From assembly GCA_900169235.1 (NCBI GenBank), contig FWCC01000346.1:62001-126000 (forward strand): a stretch of 64,000 bases of DNA, in the 5' to 3' direction. Numbering within the stretch: the stretch's first letter is position 1; each line of letters starts with the position of its first letter. The stretch is from Zarea fungicola. Lineage: Eukaryota > Ascomycota > Sordariomycetes > Hypocreales > Cordycipitaceae. Under the pieces are notes generated by a model that did not search any database, was not told where the DNA came from, and saw only the letters and a program-made list of their open reading frames with translations. Positions 46,501-58,297 of this stretch are shown here, piece by piece. A program made the translations under genes and the position numbers.

Positions 46501-47404
46501 ATATCAGGGTGCTGATCATGTGTACTGGAATGTTGAAGCTCTTACAATGTGCTTCTTGCCAAACATTTGCTTGCTCATCCCACGCTTTTCAACTATCGTC
46601 AAAACTAGCTTACTGTTTTGGTCAACGGTATGCTGAAAGGTGTGACAATCCGTCGCTAGGTTTTCGAGACAAAGAGGCTCCAGCAAATTCCTTTTTCCTT
46701 TTGTGAATTTTTGCAGGACGGTTTCGACAGTTGCCGAACTCTGCAAACCAGGTGTCAGCGAATGGGGACAGCCCATAAAGACAAATGCTGCCATCTTTCG
46801 CAGCACCGAGTGTTCCCGCCTCGCGTGCCCAAACGCCTTGGAAAATGATTTAGCATAAACTTGTTCATAATAGTTACACTGCCAGACTGTACCCTTTTCA
46901 CAATGAAACCTCCAAGGCTGTGAGTCACAATCACCACCGGCGCTTTGGCGCACTGGGTGTGTGCTTAGCAACTAGAATACCATCAGCGTGTCAGAATCAC
47001 TTACTGCAGGGTCGCTGACAATCCCCTTCAGCTCCTCAAACAAAGCGAATCCTGCATTCTCAACATGGTTCCAGGAAAGGACACCATCAGCGGCAAGTGA
47101 ATTGGTAAAAGACAAAAGAGCAACGTCAGGAGCCTCATCGGCGCTCAGCGTCTCGAGCCATCTTTCGCCCTTTGCATTTGTCCAGTGTTCTGGGGGTATT
47201 GTCCCAACTCCACCGACTACAACGATTCTGCAGTGAATATCATGTTAATCTGTAGCTGAGCCACACTGGATGCGTCAAGCGGTTGCGGACATACATGGTT
47301 CCGGCTTTTGGCCCAACACGTAGTCGTTGTAAGCCCCCGGACCGTGCTGTACTTGCAAGCAGCGTCTCATTCATTCTTTGAGAGTGAGTTGATGGGACTT
47401 GCAT
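43514..47404 (-). CDS. Alpha/beta-hydrolase - NB-ARC - TPR protein, fungal NLR-like (1,134 aa)
   Basis: Ten exons (47404-47295, 47227-47005, 46952-46893, 46836-46546, 46493-46313, 46261-46169, 46112-44615, 44567-44058, 44005-43814, 43760-43514) join in phase to 1,135 codons with stop. The N-terminal domain (about 38-300) is lipase-like with THSLGGFIVKR, nucleophile Ser123, and FMGCPH. Then NB-ARC: P-loop GPGGMGKTS near 431-439, LLVFDNV Walker B, GSVLVTCRN, and GRYPLAISQMAGVI. The C-terminal part (about 820-1110) is built of TPR-like helices (NVGFVHGYLHRYDEAVEIFQ; GWGNVLAAQGRLGESFELH). Such STAND proteins act in fungal non-self recognition, where ligand binding by the repeats oligomerises the protein and fires the N-terminal effector. 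Intron 8 appears to be GC-AG (donor GCAAGT at 44057). Ligand unknown. Confidence 0.87.
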
Positions 47405-48061
47405 GGTGAACTGGCTGGGGTTAAATCCTGGCTAGACAGCTGCCTTTGTCTCGTTTGTGGCTTGAGCGGAGTTCCACCTCTCAGTGCGGTCGATTAAAAA
47501 AAATGTCGCTTTTACTGATGGCCCGTTGGATGTAATGAGCGATCCTCGAGAATTAGAAGGCTGCAAGGCTTAGAGTTCGTTGTCTAGTCGGCTCATTCAC
47601 CCTTGCAGGGCGACGCGGATCATGTAGTTTGAAGGGGTTTCCACGCCATAGGACTATTTTCCACAAATTCTTGGCGGCTGAGGAACGGCGGAATATGCAA
47701 TACTACCGAAATCATATGAAAAGAGTACTAGCCGCCTTGTTAGATGCCCCCCCAATGAACATGGGACACGACATACTAGACCGGGATTCCCCTCTGTGGT
47801 GGCTGCTGAGCTGCATGCAGGAAATGACCAGCGATGGGCCTCCCATACCTATGAACAGGAAGCCACGCCTCACCATGACAAGGCTGTTAGCGGAGACTGC
47901 GCTTCAGCTTTGTAGAAGAATGATTCAGAGGGTGTGCGCGGCCTCCAAATGGGATTCATGATATATGGGCTGTAGGAGCGGTACCCTCCACTACGTATCT
48001 TTCTCAACAGGAACTTTTGTCTAACAAACGATGGGCCTCTATTAGCTCGCAACGTTTCAAA
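47405..48061. other. Divergent promoter region of the NB-ARC and CorA-like genes
   Basis: 657 bp between divergent starts. A plus-strand frame with ATG at 47695 runs to 47961 (88 codons) but has no recognisable domain and is not called. The region would hold shared regulatory signals if the pair is co-regulated. Confidence 0.4.
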
Positions 48062-49885
48062 ATGAGCGCTCGGGGCCTTCATCGCACCTCGAGTATTCCC
48101 GAAAGCCGCCCTGTGCCGTACAGCCCCAAATGTATGTAATCTTGTAAAAGTATCATGACCCATTGCTGAGTTTTTCTCAGGTAGCCCACAAGAATACGCA
48201 AAGGCGATTGCACACCACTCGAAACAGTCAAGCGGCGAGACACTGTACCCTGGACTGGGCTATGGCACCTTGAAGATCTTTCTCGAACAGGAGCTTAGCC
48301 ATGCTTCGAGCATTACACCCAGCGCTACAGACGATTATGCGTGGCTCATAAGCACTGGGCAAGCGAATTCACCAGATGGCCAGTCACTTTCCGACCGACA
48401 CTCTGTGGCTGAGCCCGCTGACTTGGGCGGCCAGTCTGAGGGCTTCTCAACACCAGAAGTATGCATCGAGGCGATGAAAGCAAATATCGAATCATTGTCC
48501 CCTCAGATCCTTTTCTTACGCGGTCATCCAACGCCCCACTGGATCTCCAGTCTAGGTGCCTTTTGCTATGCGGATCCAGAACTCTTCCGCTGGTTTCTCC
48601 GATATCTGGAGGAGCCCAATGCAGACTACTATTTTGGCTCAGCTTCCTCTACGATGAGCAACGTGTTTCGTTTTAAATTCTTCACCATCGGATCCACGAT
48701 GCGGCAATACGCGGCCTCTCAATCGTCAATCGATGCCATGCGAAGCCGAGCAGCCAGCGACATGCGTGACTATCAGGACAGGATTCGACTGAGCTGGGTA
48801 TTGCGGGCGGGAGACTCTATTGTGCGAGATTTCCATGTTCTAGATGTCCAGCACGCGGTCATAGAGCAAGAAATTACAGTATCTGTATTTGACATTGGCA
48901 AAACGTGGATGGGTGAGTATCTGTCCCGGGCATAGTGTGGAGAGAGAACTAACTGCAGGTAGCGATCGCCTGTACAGACGCGGGTAACTCGATCGATAAA
49001 GGACCGACCATTCCCACGCTCAGAATCAATCACGTCCCTCTGCCAATTAGTCTATGGCTTCCGATCATACAGTATAGGCCACGCTGTGCTCTCAAGTCGC
49101 GCGGAATACAGGAGTGTGTCACCACGCCGAGGCAGATACCAAACGGGCAGAGCCTCGCGGTTTTTCCTGAGGGATACGGTCGAGGACTGGACTGGGCGCG
49201 CGCCAGATCTGATCGATTCCATGTCTTGGCTGAGACATTTAGGCTCTCTGCGTTTTCACAGCAACAGTTGCTCAATTTGTTGCAGAGGAAGATTAAGACA
49301 GAGACGAGCCACTTGTTGCTCAACAGCGAGAATCCGACACTGGCAAACTTGATGTACTTCCGAGAGCTTCTGCAAGATCAACACAGCTATGCTACCTACA
49401 TGATGGCGCTCATGAGCCCTCATGCCACAATATTCCGAACCGGCAGTGTTCCGGGACGTCGCTCTAGTGTTGGCACACCAGGAGAAGGCAGCAAAAGCGC
49501 TCCAGATTATAGCATGGCGGAAGTACACGGCATGTTTCAAGACATTCAATTGCAGGCACAAGGACTGCAAGAAAAGTGCACACAGGTCATGGCGGTCATT
49601 AGCAACAGCAGCATGCTCGCCGAGTCGCAGCGCGCCATGAAGCAGGCCAAGCTTGTGACGAAGCTGACGGTGGCCGCCTTTGTGTATCTACCATTCACCT
49701 TTGCCAGTGGATTCTTTGGCATGAACTTTACGCAACTCGGCACCGGTTCTCTTTCGCTGTGGATTTACTTTGCTGCTTCTTTCCCGCTGCTGCTCGTCAC
49801 ACTCGCCTTTTACGCGTTGGATAAGCAATCAGTCCGGCGGGGGCTACAGGCATTACGGCTGATGGATGCTCCGAAGCAGGATTAG
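48062..49885 (+). CDS. CorA-like divalent-cation-transporter-family membrane protein (569 aa)
   Basis: Exons 48062-48131, 48181-48912 and 48978-49885 give 569 codons plus stop. The long N-terminal cytoplasmic region is acidic and variable, with a helical stretch before the membrane (VHGMFQDIQLQAQGLQEKCT; then SQRAMKQAKLVTKLTVAAFV). It ends with two membrane helices separated by the CorA loop GMNF (Gly515-Met516-Asn517), then a short basic tail. CorA proteins are homopentameric Mg2+/divalent channels, but the many fungal members with large divergent N-termini are of unknown role and often lie near heterokaryon-incompatibility-type genes. Here it is transcribed divergently from the NB-ARC gene. 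Introns have GTATGT/TCTCAG and GTGAGT/CTAACT/TACAG signals. Transport is inferred from the fold only. Confidence 0.82.
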
Positions 49886-50009
49886 CTCGTCCATGTATAA
49901 TCTCCTGAATGGTGCCTTGATAATAGGAATTAAATAGACGTTGAGAAGAAAACAAACAAACAAACAAACTGGGGCCTGGGTGCACTGCGTGACTTGGTTC
50001 CAGAAGGTG

Positions 50010-50022
50010 TAACCCTAACCCT
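50010..50022. repeat. Interstitial telomere-like motif (TAACCC)2
   Basis: TAACCCTAACCCT matches two units of the common fungal telomere repeat on the complementary strand. Two copies can occur by chance. Confidence 0.5.
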
Positions 50023-50330
50023 CAAGTGGTATCTACATCTACAGGCCAAATTCGGATCGCGGCAGGACGTAGCTCCGAAAGTAGTCTTCATTCGGGGCAG
50101 TCTGAGGGCAAAATGTCATTTGGTCGAGTGAAGCTGTTGGTGGCGGAGTTGACTGTGCCACCAACCACCAGCCACAGCCCAACCACTACTCTGTACCAGT
50201 AATCAAGGTTGTCAGACTGATTGAGGAGGGGTGATCCTTTCCAGGCAGCAGAATTATCGACCAACCCAAAAGCCGGAATGGGATTAAAAAAACAGGGTCT
50301 TTTCATCGCTGCGGGGAAAAGATAGGCGGC

Positions 50331-50378
50331 CCAATTACAGGCCCAATTACAGGCCCGATTACAGGCCACAATTACAGG
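50331..50378. repeat. Four-copy 12-bp minisatellite
   Basis: Four imperfect tandem units of CCCAATTACAGG, 11-13 bp each, differing at one or two positions. They read openly on the minus strand but without a gene context. Confidence 0.85.
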
Positions 50379-51015
50379 CTGTTGGACGCTGCATTGAAGG
50401 TTGTTGGCGGGGTTAAACTTTGTTACAGGGGCCGAGCGCCCCAGTCAGTGAATGTCACGGTGGGGACGAACCGCTACCACGACAAGATGACCACCAACAG
50501 GCACCGACATTTCCTCGATGCGGCTCAGCATCGACTAGCTAGCAGATGGTGTCCCGTGTTTCTTCATTCATCAATCAGCACTTCGCTACCGAGATTGGAT
50601 TTCCGTCATCAACACCGCTTTGACGATTTACTACTTTCCTCGCCAAGGCGTCTGCGAATAGCGATATCCTCGGACCGACACGGATGACGGACGACGACTG
50701 ATAGATAGACAAGCAACGGACAAGCCAAGCATGGCCCGACTCTAGGCACCGAGCATTCGACTGTAGAAAATTACCCATCGCTTTGAAGCGCACAGCCATT
50801 CTTTATTTGCTGCCGCCTGGCCGAACTGTGCGACCGTATACCGATTAAAGCGTCTGCCTAGCGAAGCAGACGCATCCTCCCATTTGTCGCGGACTCGTCG
50901 ACCGCTCTGCTTTGACTTGTTTCCCTTGACAAGCCAACCGACACTTTGACGAGAATTCATTGCACGAATAAACATCCTCGATACAAACCCATAGACACAC
51001 ACATACACACACGAT

Positions 51016-54000
51016 ATGGCGACGCTACTGCCCACCGGCGGCTTCCAGCTGCCGTTTCAGCGCCGCCTCAGTCGCCTCTACAACGACACCAAAAAATCAA
51101 GCGACTTTGTCCAGAAGCCCATCGCCAGCGAGAAGCAGCAGGACGACCCCGACATCAAGGCCCTGCACCGCCGTCTGCGCATCCAAAAGGATCGTCTCGT
51201 CAGCTGGGGCCTCGAATGGTCCGACCCCTCCAACCAGGCCGCCGAGATTGACGAGTCGCTGTCACAGGCCGGGCTGAGCGAGGTCGTTGGCAGCATCATG
51301 TCCACCATTAAAGACATCCTAGCCGAGGCCGAGCAGCTGTGGTTGAGTGGCAGCGCCGCAACCACGACGGCGACGACGACAACAACCTCAACCGGCGGTG
51401 CTGCAGCCTCGACGGAGAAGAAAGCACCATTGGTCCAGTGGGACAGAGCCCGCTTCGAAGGCCTGATTACCGACTTTACCGCGTCCGTCGATACGCTCTA
51501 CGACCTGTCCAGGACACGCGGGGCCGCCATGCGAAGGACCACAAAGAAGGGCCAATATAACAGCAACAAGTCGTTGGACGAGGTCAAGCCGTTTGAGTCG
51601 ACGCGCATCAAGACCCCGCAGGTCATTGACCCCTCCCAGCTCACCGAGATTGCTGCCGCACACGACGGCCTACTGCCCTCTGGCGCTGCGACGCAACGGG
51701 CTGTCGTGCTCATGAGCAAGACGTCCTACTCGGAGATGGCCCATGGCCGCACGCGCGAGCCCTGGGGCCCCCTGCTCCTCGAGTATGCCACCTTTGACTC
51801 GATTTACTCCACGACGGGCATCATGCCACCCATGTCGCGCTTCGAAAAACTGTCGGATGCTCTGCAGCAGGACTCGCAGCGTGCTCCAGGAGCGTGGACC
51901 GGCCTGCCCCGTCTGCTGGGGTACTTTGAGGACATGGAAAACTCGCGCTTCGGCATCGTCTATCGTTTCCCTGCCCCGTTTGATGCGGCGATTATTGAGA
52001 GCTATAAAAGCAGCGCGGCGCACGAGGTTACCTCGCTCCGCGCACTGCTGGCGCAGCCGCACATGGAGCCGCCCCTCGAGGCCAAGTTTCGGCTGGCGTA
52101 TAACCTGGCCAACACCGTCTTTGACATGCATGCGCGCGGCGTCACGCACGGGAAGCTCAACGAGGATACCATCTTGCTGAGCAACGCGACCAAGAAGGAG
52201 GACAATGTGGCGCCGAGCGAGACGGTGGATGTGCGCCGGCCGCTGGTGTCTTCGTTTGATGTCTTTTCGGAGGACAAGGCGGATGGTGTCTTGGACCCAC
52301 GCCACGCATCGCCGTCACAGCTTGGGGCCAAGGGCAGAGACGAGCGTGTGCTGGAGCTGTATGCGCTGTCCATGATTCTGCTGTCCATTGGTCTCTGGAC
52401 GACGAGTTTCGGACGCTTGCCCCGCGGCTGGGATGAGTACGAGGCCAACTTGAAGGGTGCGCTGGACATGCTGAGGGTCCGGTGTGGCGGCTTATACGCA
52501 AAGGCGGTGCACGCGTGCCTGGAGGCTGTCGACTTGGAAATGGCAGGCGGCGCGGGGACGGGCGAGGCGCTGCTGTCGCAGGTGCAGATGCGCGTGAGCC
52601 GCTTCCTCGAGACGTGCTGCATCCTGGATGGCGTGAGCGACTTGGAGCAGAGGCTCAAGACGGACATGGCAGACGAGGCGGCGCAGCGGGAGGAATCAGC
52701 CAAGGCGGCCGCGGGCGATTTCAAGACGAAAACGCAAGTGGCGAGCGCTGTGCCGTTTAACAATATCAGTCCGCAAGTGCAGTCTGCGCTGCAAATGCAA
52801 ACTCCCACCATGGAATCTGAAGGTAAGATAATTTCTCCAAAAAAAAATGAAAAAAAAAAATGAAAAGAAAAGAAAAAGAAAAAAGAACGAATAATAAGAA
52901 GAAGAGGAAGAAGAAAAGCTACACAGCAGAACTATTGCTAACAAAATCTTCTTAATAGCGCCCGTCCAACCCATCAGAAAGGAACCCAAGCTCAAGCTTT
53001 ATCCGCAAGTGCCGCTGCCCGCCGAGGCCGTTGAGAAGTGGAATACCATTCTCATGCCGCAAATCAACCAGGCCCTCCGCCACTTCTACCGCAAGCACCC
53101 GGAATCCGTCGAAATCTCGCTCGAGTCGGTCGGCATGAGCCCTCAGCAGACGGAGCCGACGGTGCTCGTTGTGTGCTCCTCTGTCGGCAAGGTCCGCGCC
53201 ATCCTCAACAAGCGCGTCGGGGACCTCTTTGACGGCTCGACCGGGTTTGCGCTCAAAGTCTGTCGCGGCCATGTCCTCCGCTCTCGCCGACAGCAGGCCG
53301 GGCATGTGTATCGCTCCATGGCGGATGAAGACGAGGTCGAGGCTGTGAATCCAAAGTACCAGGAGCGTCCGTGCAACGGCGCGAGCATTGGTGCGTGGAT
53401 CGGGGATCGGCATCTCCCGCCCGTCAGCTTTGGCGGGCTTGTCATTGTCGACGACAAGACGTACGGCATGACGGTGCATCACATGCTGGACGACCCTGAT
53501 CGGGACTTTGGACAGGAGGAGACGCGTCGCAGTGCGGCTATTCCTGGGCTGGACGGCTACACGGAGACGCAGCAGCAGCAGTTTGACAGCACGGAGGAGG
53601 AGGATGAGGATGAGGATGAGGAGGGCTACGAGCTCTCGGACACCGAGTCGGAGCCATACTCTGAGACTGACATAACAAGCGAATACGGCGATGAGAGTGA
53701 GGACGAGGACGAGGGCGACTTTGAGGAACCGGGTGATATTCCCGGCATTGAGCCCGGCTGCGGCGATGGGTACGTCGTCACGCAGCCCGCCCTGGATGAT
53801 GTGGAGGATGGCTTCTACCCGTCTGCGGAGACGGAGGACGAGGACCATCTCGATACGTTTAGCCTGGGGGAGGTGTACGCGTCGAGCGGCATCCGCCGAA
53901 AGGAAGCCAATGGTCTGATACACGAAGTCGACTGGGCGCTCTTTGAGTTTGGCGATGGGCGGTTACCGGATGACAATACCATGCCCGTTGCCGACGACGA

Positions 54001-54787
54001 CGACGATGACAGCAGCACAACACATGGGCAAGGCATTGGCAGTGGTGCCCTGCAGCCTACGACAGTGGCACCCTCGTCTGCGCTGCCTGGCATGGCGGTG
54101 CAGTGCGTCGCGCGCACGAGCGGTCTCCAGCGGGGCCATATCCTGCCTGCGCTGTGCAGCGTCAAGATTTACGGACGCGTGTCGCCGAGCCATACGTACC
54201 AAGTCGCGAGCCCCCCGTCTCGTCGAGCAGATGTAGCGGCAGCAGCAGCAGGTGGTGGTTCTCTCATCACAACGAGCGGTAAGCAGCGGCACATGGCCAT
54301 GGGCATACCCGGCGATAGCGGCGCGTGGGTAGTGGGCAGCGACGGCGGCGAGCTGTGCGGCCATGTGCTGGCGTGGAGTCAGCGGAAGCGCGTGGCGTAT
54401 ATATGTCCCATGGATGTGCTGCTGTTGGATATTGCGCAGACGTTGGATGCTCTGGAGGTGAGGCTTCCAGGTGGGGAGGCGGTGGTTGTGATGGAGCAGC
54501 AGCAAAAGGATGTGATGAAGGGGAAAACAGCAGATAGCGAGGACGAGTGGAATGAATTAGGTGAGGACGAGGAGGAGAAGCGGGAGCGGGAGGAGGAAGC
54601 TGGCGAAGACGGAGAAGACGGAGAAGACGACGAAAGAAAAGAGGTGCCGCCGTTGGTGCAGAAATCGACAGAGGATAGGAGAGTCGTCACCCCGTTGGCG
54701 GGGGAGCTGTCGAGGCTGGCTGCGGGGGTGCGAGATTTGAATATGGGTGTTGGTGTTGTTGGGCATGGGATCAATGTGAGCAGTTGA
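51016..54787 (+). CDS. HeLo-like / pseudokinase / trypsin-like protease fusion (1,211 aa)
   Basis: Exons 51016-52822 and 52959-54787 join in phase (136-nt A-rich intron, GTAAGA, GCTAAC, ATAG) to 1,212 codons with stop. Residues about 5-180 are helical, with [19 protein letters not shown] and [20 protein letters not shown], resembling HeLo/HET-S-type N-terminal bundles. About 210-540 is a kinase-like fold ([20 protein letters not shown]) where the HRD motif reads HGK (His378-Lys380) and no DFG is seen, so it is probably a pseudokinase. After the intron comes a trypsin-like order: His776 in MTVHHML, Asp927 in EVDWALFE and Ser1056 in [10 protein letters not shown], with a very acidic insert between His and Asp. 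The tail is acidic, ending in a Gly/Val-rich segment. HeLo domains kill cells by membrane attack; the protease might control it. Domain calls are by motif and need profile searches. Confidence 0.75.
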
Positions 54788-55020
54788 CTAGTACGGGTAT
54801 TGTAGGGGGGCGAAACTTTGATGGCAAAATGAATGACATTATATATTGAGAGACAAAGAGACGAGATTTGCACATTTTGGGATAGGATACCCGGTTCGGA
54901 CAGGCTTTTGAGTTTTACTTGTTTGGCTTTGAGTTTTGTTCATCGTGCTTCTACTGTTTCAGCTTGGAAACGAATCAGAAATAAAACACAATTGATTAAA
55001 ATATAACCCCAGCCCAGCTT

Positions 55021-55104
55021 GATCCTGACAAGATGCGGCGCGAGGCGATTCACCTGGTCAACGAAGGCGTCGTAGACATGGAGGAGGTGGATGTGATCCT
55101 GCAG
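55021..55104 (+). pseudogene. Relic of a 3-hydroxyacyl-CoA-dehydrogenase-like C-terminal segment
   Basis: Twenty-eight GC-rich codons encode MRREAIHLVNEGVVDMEEVD, which resembles the substrate-binding helix region of 3-hydroxyacyl-CoA dehydrogenases (pattern RREALxLVxEGVAxxEDVD). Nothing before or after in this frame continues the family, and the piece is wedged between the HeLo-like gene and the opposite-strand NmrA-like gene. It is best read as a short remnant, though 28 codons leave room for chance. Confidence 0.35.
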
Positions 55105-55120
55105 ATTATAGCTTCCACCA

Positions 55121-56216
55121 TCAATCAAGACCGAGACCATACTTTAGCGGATAAGGAAGCGGTTCACCAGTGTAATTCACAGATCGCATCCACTGCTCAA
55201 TAGTCCGATTCCGTTCCGGATATATGCGATCGAGCCGGGCATAGTCTCGTGTCCAAAGGCCCTTGTTGCCTCTACTCTGCGACCACAGGGTGAACCAAGG
55301 GACAAACTGCTGTGCTTGCGTCATCAGCGTTGGATCATCGTACCCTGGAGATCCAGCGTGGCCAATCTTTTGCTCTGTCCAAGTCGTTGCCACCGCATGA
55401 ATGTCGAGCGGCTCAAAGCGAGCTGGTTTGCCCGTCACAGCTGTGAATGCCTTTGCAACATCTTCCCCCGAAGCATGCTCAATCCCGACGCTTAGCAAAT
55501 CGCCTTTGAATTCCGCCGGGTCCTCAAAGATGTGACGGGCAAACCATGCCAGATCGGCGATGGAAACGTAAGCCTTTGCACCTTGTCCGAATGGCATTCG
55601 GAATACATAGACGCCATCCTCGTCGGGGCTCGGGACCCATGCCGATGCCAGGTGAGAATCAGCATATGGTCCGCTCTCCAGGATGCTCCAGTTCATTTTG
55701 TCAGCAGGCTGGGATCTGAGATAGTCTAAAGATTGAATCAGTAAAGAGACAGTTGAGAGTGCTGGAGGGGAGCGTAGTCGGGACTGGGCGGAATATACCT
55801 GCGACTTTGCCTTTTGCATCTGTAAAAGGGACGCGACTCTCGGGATTAAAACCGGATTTCTTGGAGACGTACGGTAGAGCGCTGTAAACAAAGTGTTCAA
55901 CTCCCGCCCAATATGCAATTTCGTAGATTCTAATCCCCCAGTAAATCTCGGACTTTTCGCCTATAGCGAACCCATTGGTATTGACATAGCAGGCATCGAC
56001 TCCGGTAAAAGCAGAGACCAAATCAGTTTCATTGTAGCAGTCACCCTCGATTAGTGCGACACCTGACAGGCTTGCCAATGCTTGACAGTCTGGGGTGTTG
56101 ATGTTTCTTGACATTAGCTTGACAGAAAATAATTTGTTTTTGACGAGTTCCTTTACAACATTTGTGTTTTGGAATCCAGCACCTCCAAGCACAAGAATGG
56201 TCGTCTGTGTTGCCAT
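55121..56216 (-). CDS. NmrA-like NAD(P)-binding protein (340 aa)
   Basis: Exons 56216-55799 and 55725-55121 join in phase to 340 codons plus stop (73-nt intron, GTATAT donor, TTTAG acceptor). The N-terminus has the Rossmann loop VLGGAGFQNTNVV (a GxxGxxx variant of the NmrA/atypical SDR group). ALIEGDCYNETDLVSAFTGVD and FVYSALP follow, then a C-terminal half typical of NmrA-like proteins (PDEDGVYVFRMPF; VSIADLAWFARHIFEDP). Members either sense NAD(P) ratios and bind regulators (NmrA) or reduce quinones and other carbonyls; which applies cannot be told. The gene lies tail-to-tail with the HeLo-like gene. Confidence 0.88.
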
Positions 56217-56256
56217 ATTCGGATATATGCCTGAACTTGGGTATAGTATCAATTAC

Positions 56257-56284
56257 GTGTGAGTGTGTGAGTGTGTGAGTGGGT
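56257..56284. repeat. GTGTGAGT-type microsatellite
   Basis: About three and a half copies of an 8-bp GTGTGAGT unit just upstream of the NmrA-like start (56216), within its likely promoter. Confidence 0.8.
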
Positions 56285-58249
56285 GTTTTGAAGACATTTG
56301 AATTCATTCATCTATGCTTCACAACAGCATTTATACATTTTCGACATGGACACGTTTCAGGATTCTGTATACCAGCTATTTGCTTCAAGTGACAAAAGAA
56401 TACATTTGTCAGCTGCGGTACTGCGGCGAATTGGCGGCGTCTCGGTGTACAGGTTCCTGGTATGATGCGCCTCCGGTAAATTTGCCCTCTTTATAAGCAG
56501 ATCGATGTAAAACTAGATCGCCGGCGCTAGTCCGCCAGCTTGTCCGTCCACTTGTCCGATGATAACCCCGGTACTCCATTACATATTATACATTGTAAAT
56601 ACTTGACCTCTTGATAACCAATAATAAAGGAACCTGAAAAGAGTTTAAAGACATATTATCGCTAGGCGAGCTGAATTGGGTTTGTATGCAGGAGGCAAGG
56701 GCCCTCAAGTATCGGAGGCTGTTGTTACTGCTGACTCAGGTTAAGCGGCATATCCAGCGAGGCATGACTCCTGCCGCATCAGGCTTCCATCGGTCAAGCC
56801 GTGGATACGAAGCCATCACGGCAGCTGAAGAGAGACGAGAGATTCTCCTGCTTCTTGTTCGTTTTCCCTGCTTCCGCGTTTCTGTATATAGAGGAGGGAT
56901 TCCTCCCCCAGCCGTAGCTAGATTTTGGATACCATCAAGTTACAATAAGCATACCTACTGGGAAACGTCTCTCTCAGTACCGTGCCAAGTAACTGCTTGT
57001 GTTCGTACCAACAGACGCTTTAATCCACAAATACCTAAAAGATACACCCAAGATTCAGGAACGAAATTGTATTCTGATGAATTCTACAGGGCTGTATAGC
57101 TTTCTTTAGCTCACGCAGTCAGCGACTTATTTGCAGAGGCGCAGCAGGGTTAGACTCACAGTCTCAAAGCCTGCTGCCTCCGTCTTGGGAAGCGACCAAT
57201 CACATCTTCTCGTGCAACCGTCGCCTCAGCCAAAGTACTGACGCCTGTAAGGCGCGGGCGGCGGGCAGCAGCCTTACACAGATGGGCAGGAATTTTTAAA
57301 TTGGCCCCCAAAAGCAGTAGCATGGTCTCTAAAATAGTAAATCTTATATTGCGGAATTAGAGACTCCTTTGTGATGCTCCTGCACTTGATTCTCAAAATC
57401 TTCCACTTGCGAAACAGTCCAAACCCTAGAATCCAGGAGCAGTGCCTGTAGTTAGAGCTAATCTGCTACGTGGGCTGCCAAACAGTGTAATTGTTAGCCA
57501 AATCATGTTGAAAAGTTCTCCGGTGGTACTCAAAGATGCATAAGTGTCTGCGTTCTAGAGGTGAAAGCATCAAAAATGGGGCAAGAAGTATTGGAGGGAG
57601 GTCTAGGCCTCATAATGCACTTGTAGAGCTGAGTTTTAGAGGAGCGTAGCATAAAACACCATGTACTTGTCGACCGAGTTTCTATATGTTTAAGATGGCC
57701 CAATGTATTGCCAGACCAAAGTCTGTCTTGAGTGTTGAAAGAGGAAAAGAAACCGCCTCTGGATATAGAAACGCGTGAAGCAACTGTGTAGGGCTTTGAT
57801 TGCGAGGTACTTCATGACGCAAGATCAGCGGCTAACCTCGAACTAGAATTAACTATGGAGTGCGGCTCCTCACTCGCTCGGCCGGATGGATCAGGAATGA
57901 GGAGCCTATTCTTCGCGCAGAGGCCTTGTAGAAAGCAGAAACCCTAAGCCCGAAGCTGCTAAACCAACGCCCAGCTCGTCTATTTCTGCAATAGCCGTCT
58001 AATCATCATCACTAGCAGTAGCTGTATAAAATGGGAAATATGCGATTGCCTTATCGTTGGACAAGTGAACAGATAGGAATAGAAGTGACCTGGTTGTTAT
58101 TACTAATTTGGAAAGTGTGCTGCACTTTATCCTGCAAATACTAATTTGGCTTTCCAATGCCACATGCAGAAGTTTTCAGATCATTCTATTATTACTCTCA
58201 TAACAGAAAACCCTATCAATTATGACATATATGCCATACTGCTCTGTCA

Positions 58250-58297
58250 TGAGCCGGCCAGGGAGAATTCTGAGCCGGCCAGGGAGAATTCTGAGCC
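58250..58297. repeat. 21-bp direct tandem duplication, plus 6 bp of a third unit
   Basis: Two identical 21-bp units (58250-58270 and 58271-58291), each TGAGCCGGCC followed by AGGGAGAATTC, then TGAGCC. The unit is a multiple of three and would encode a repeated heptapeptide if the overlapping frame were translated. Confidence 0.9.

Larger units (their letters stand above)
49886..51015. other. Intergenic with short repeats, leader of the HeLo-like gene
   Basis: Contains a two-copy telomere-like motif (50010-50022), a four-unit 12-bp minisatellite (50331-50378) and CA-rich sequence at 50990-51012 just before the HeLo-like start. No gene supported. Confidence 0.45.

Noticed and set aside
47695..47961. 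88-codon plus-strand frame between the NB-ARC and CorA-like genes
   Set aside because: No domain, sits in the divergent promoter, no conservation evidence.
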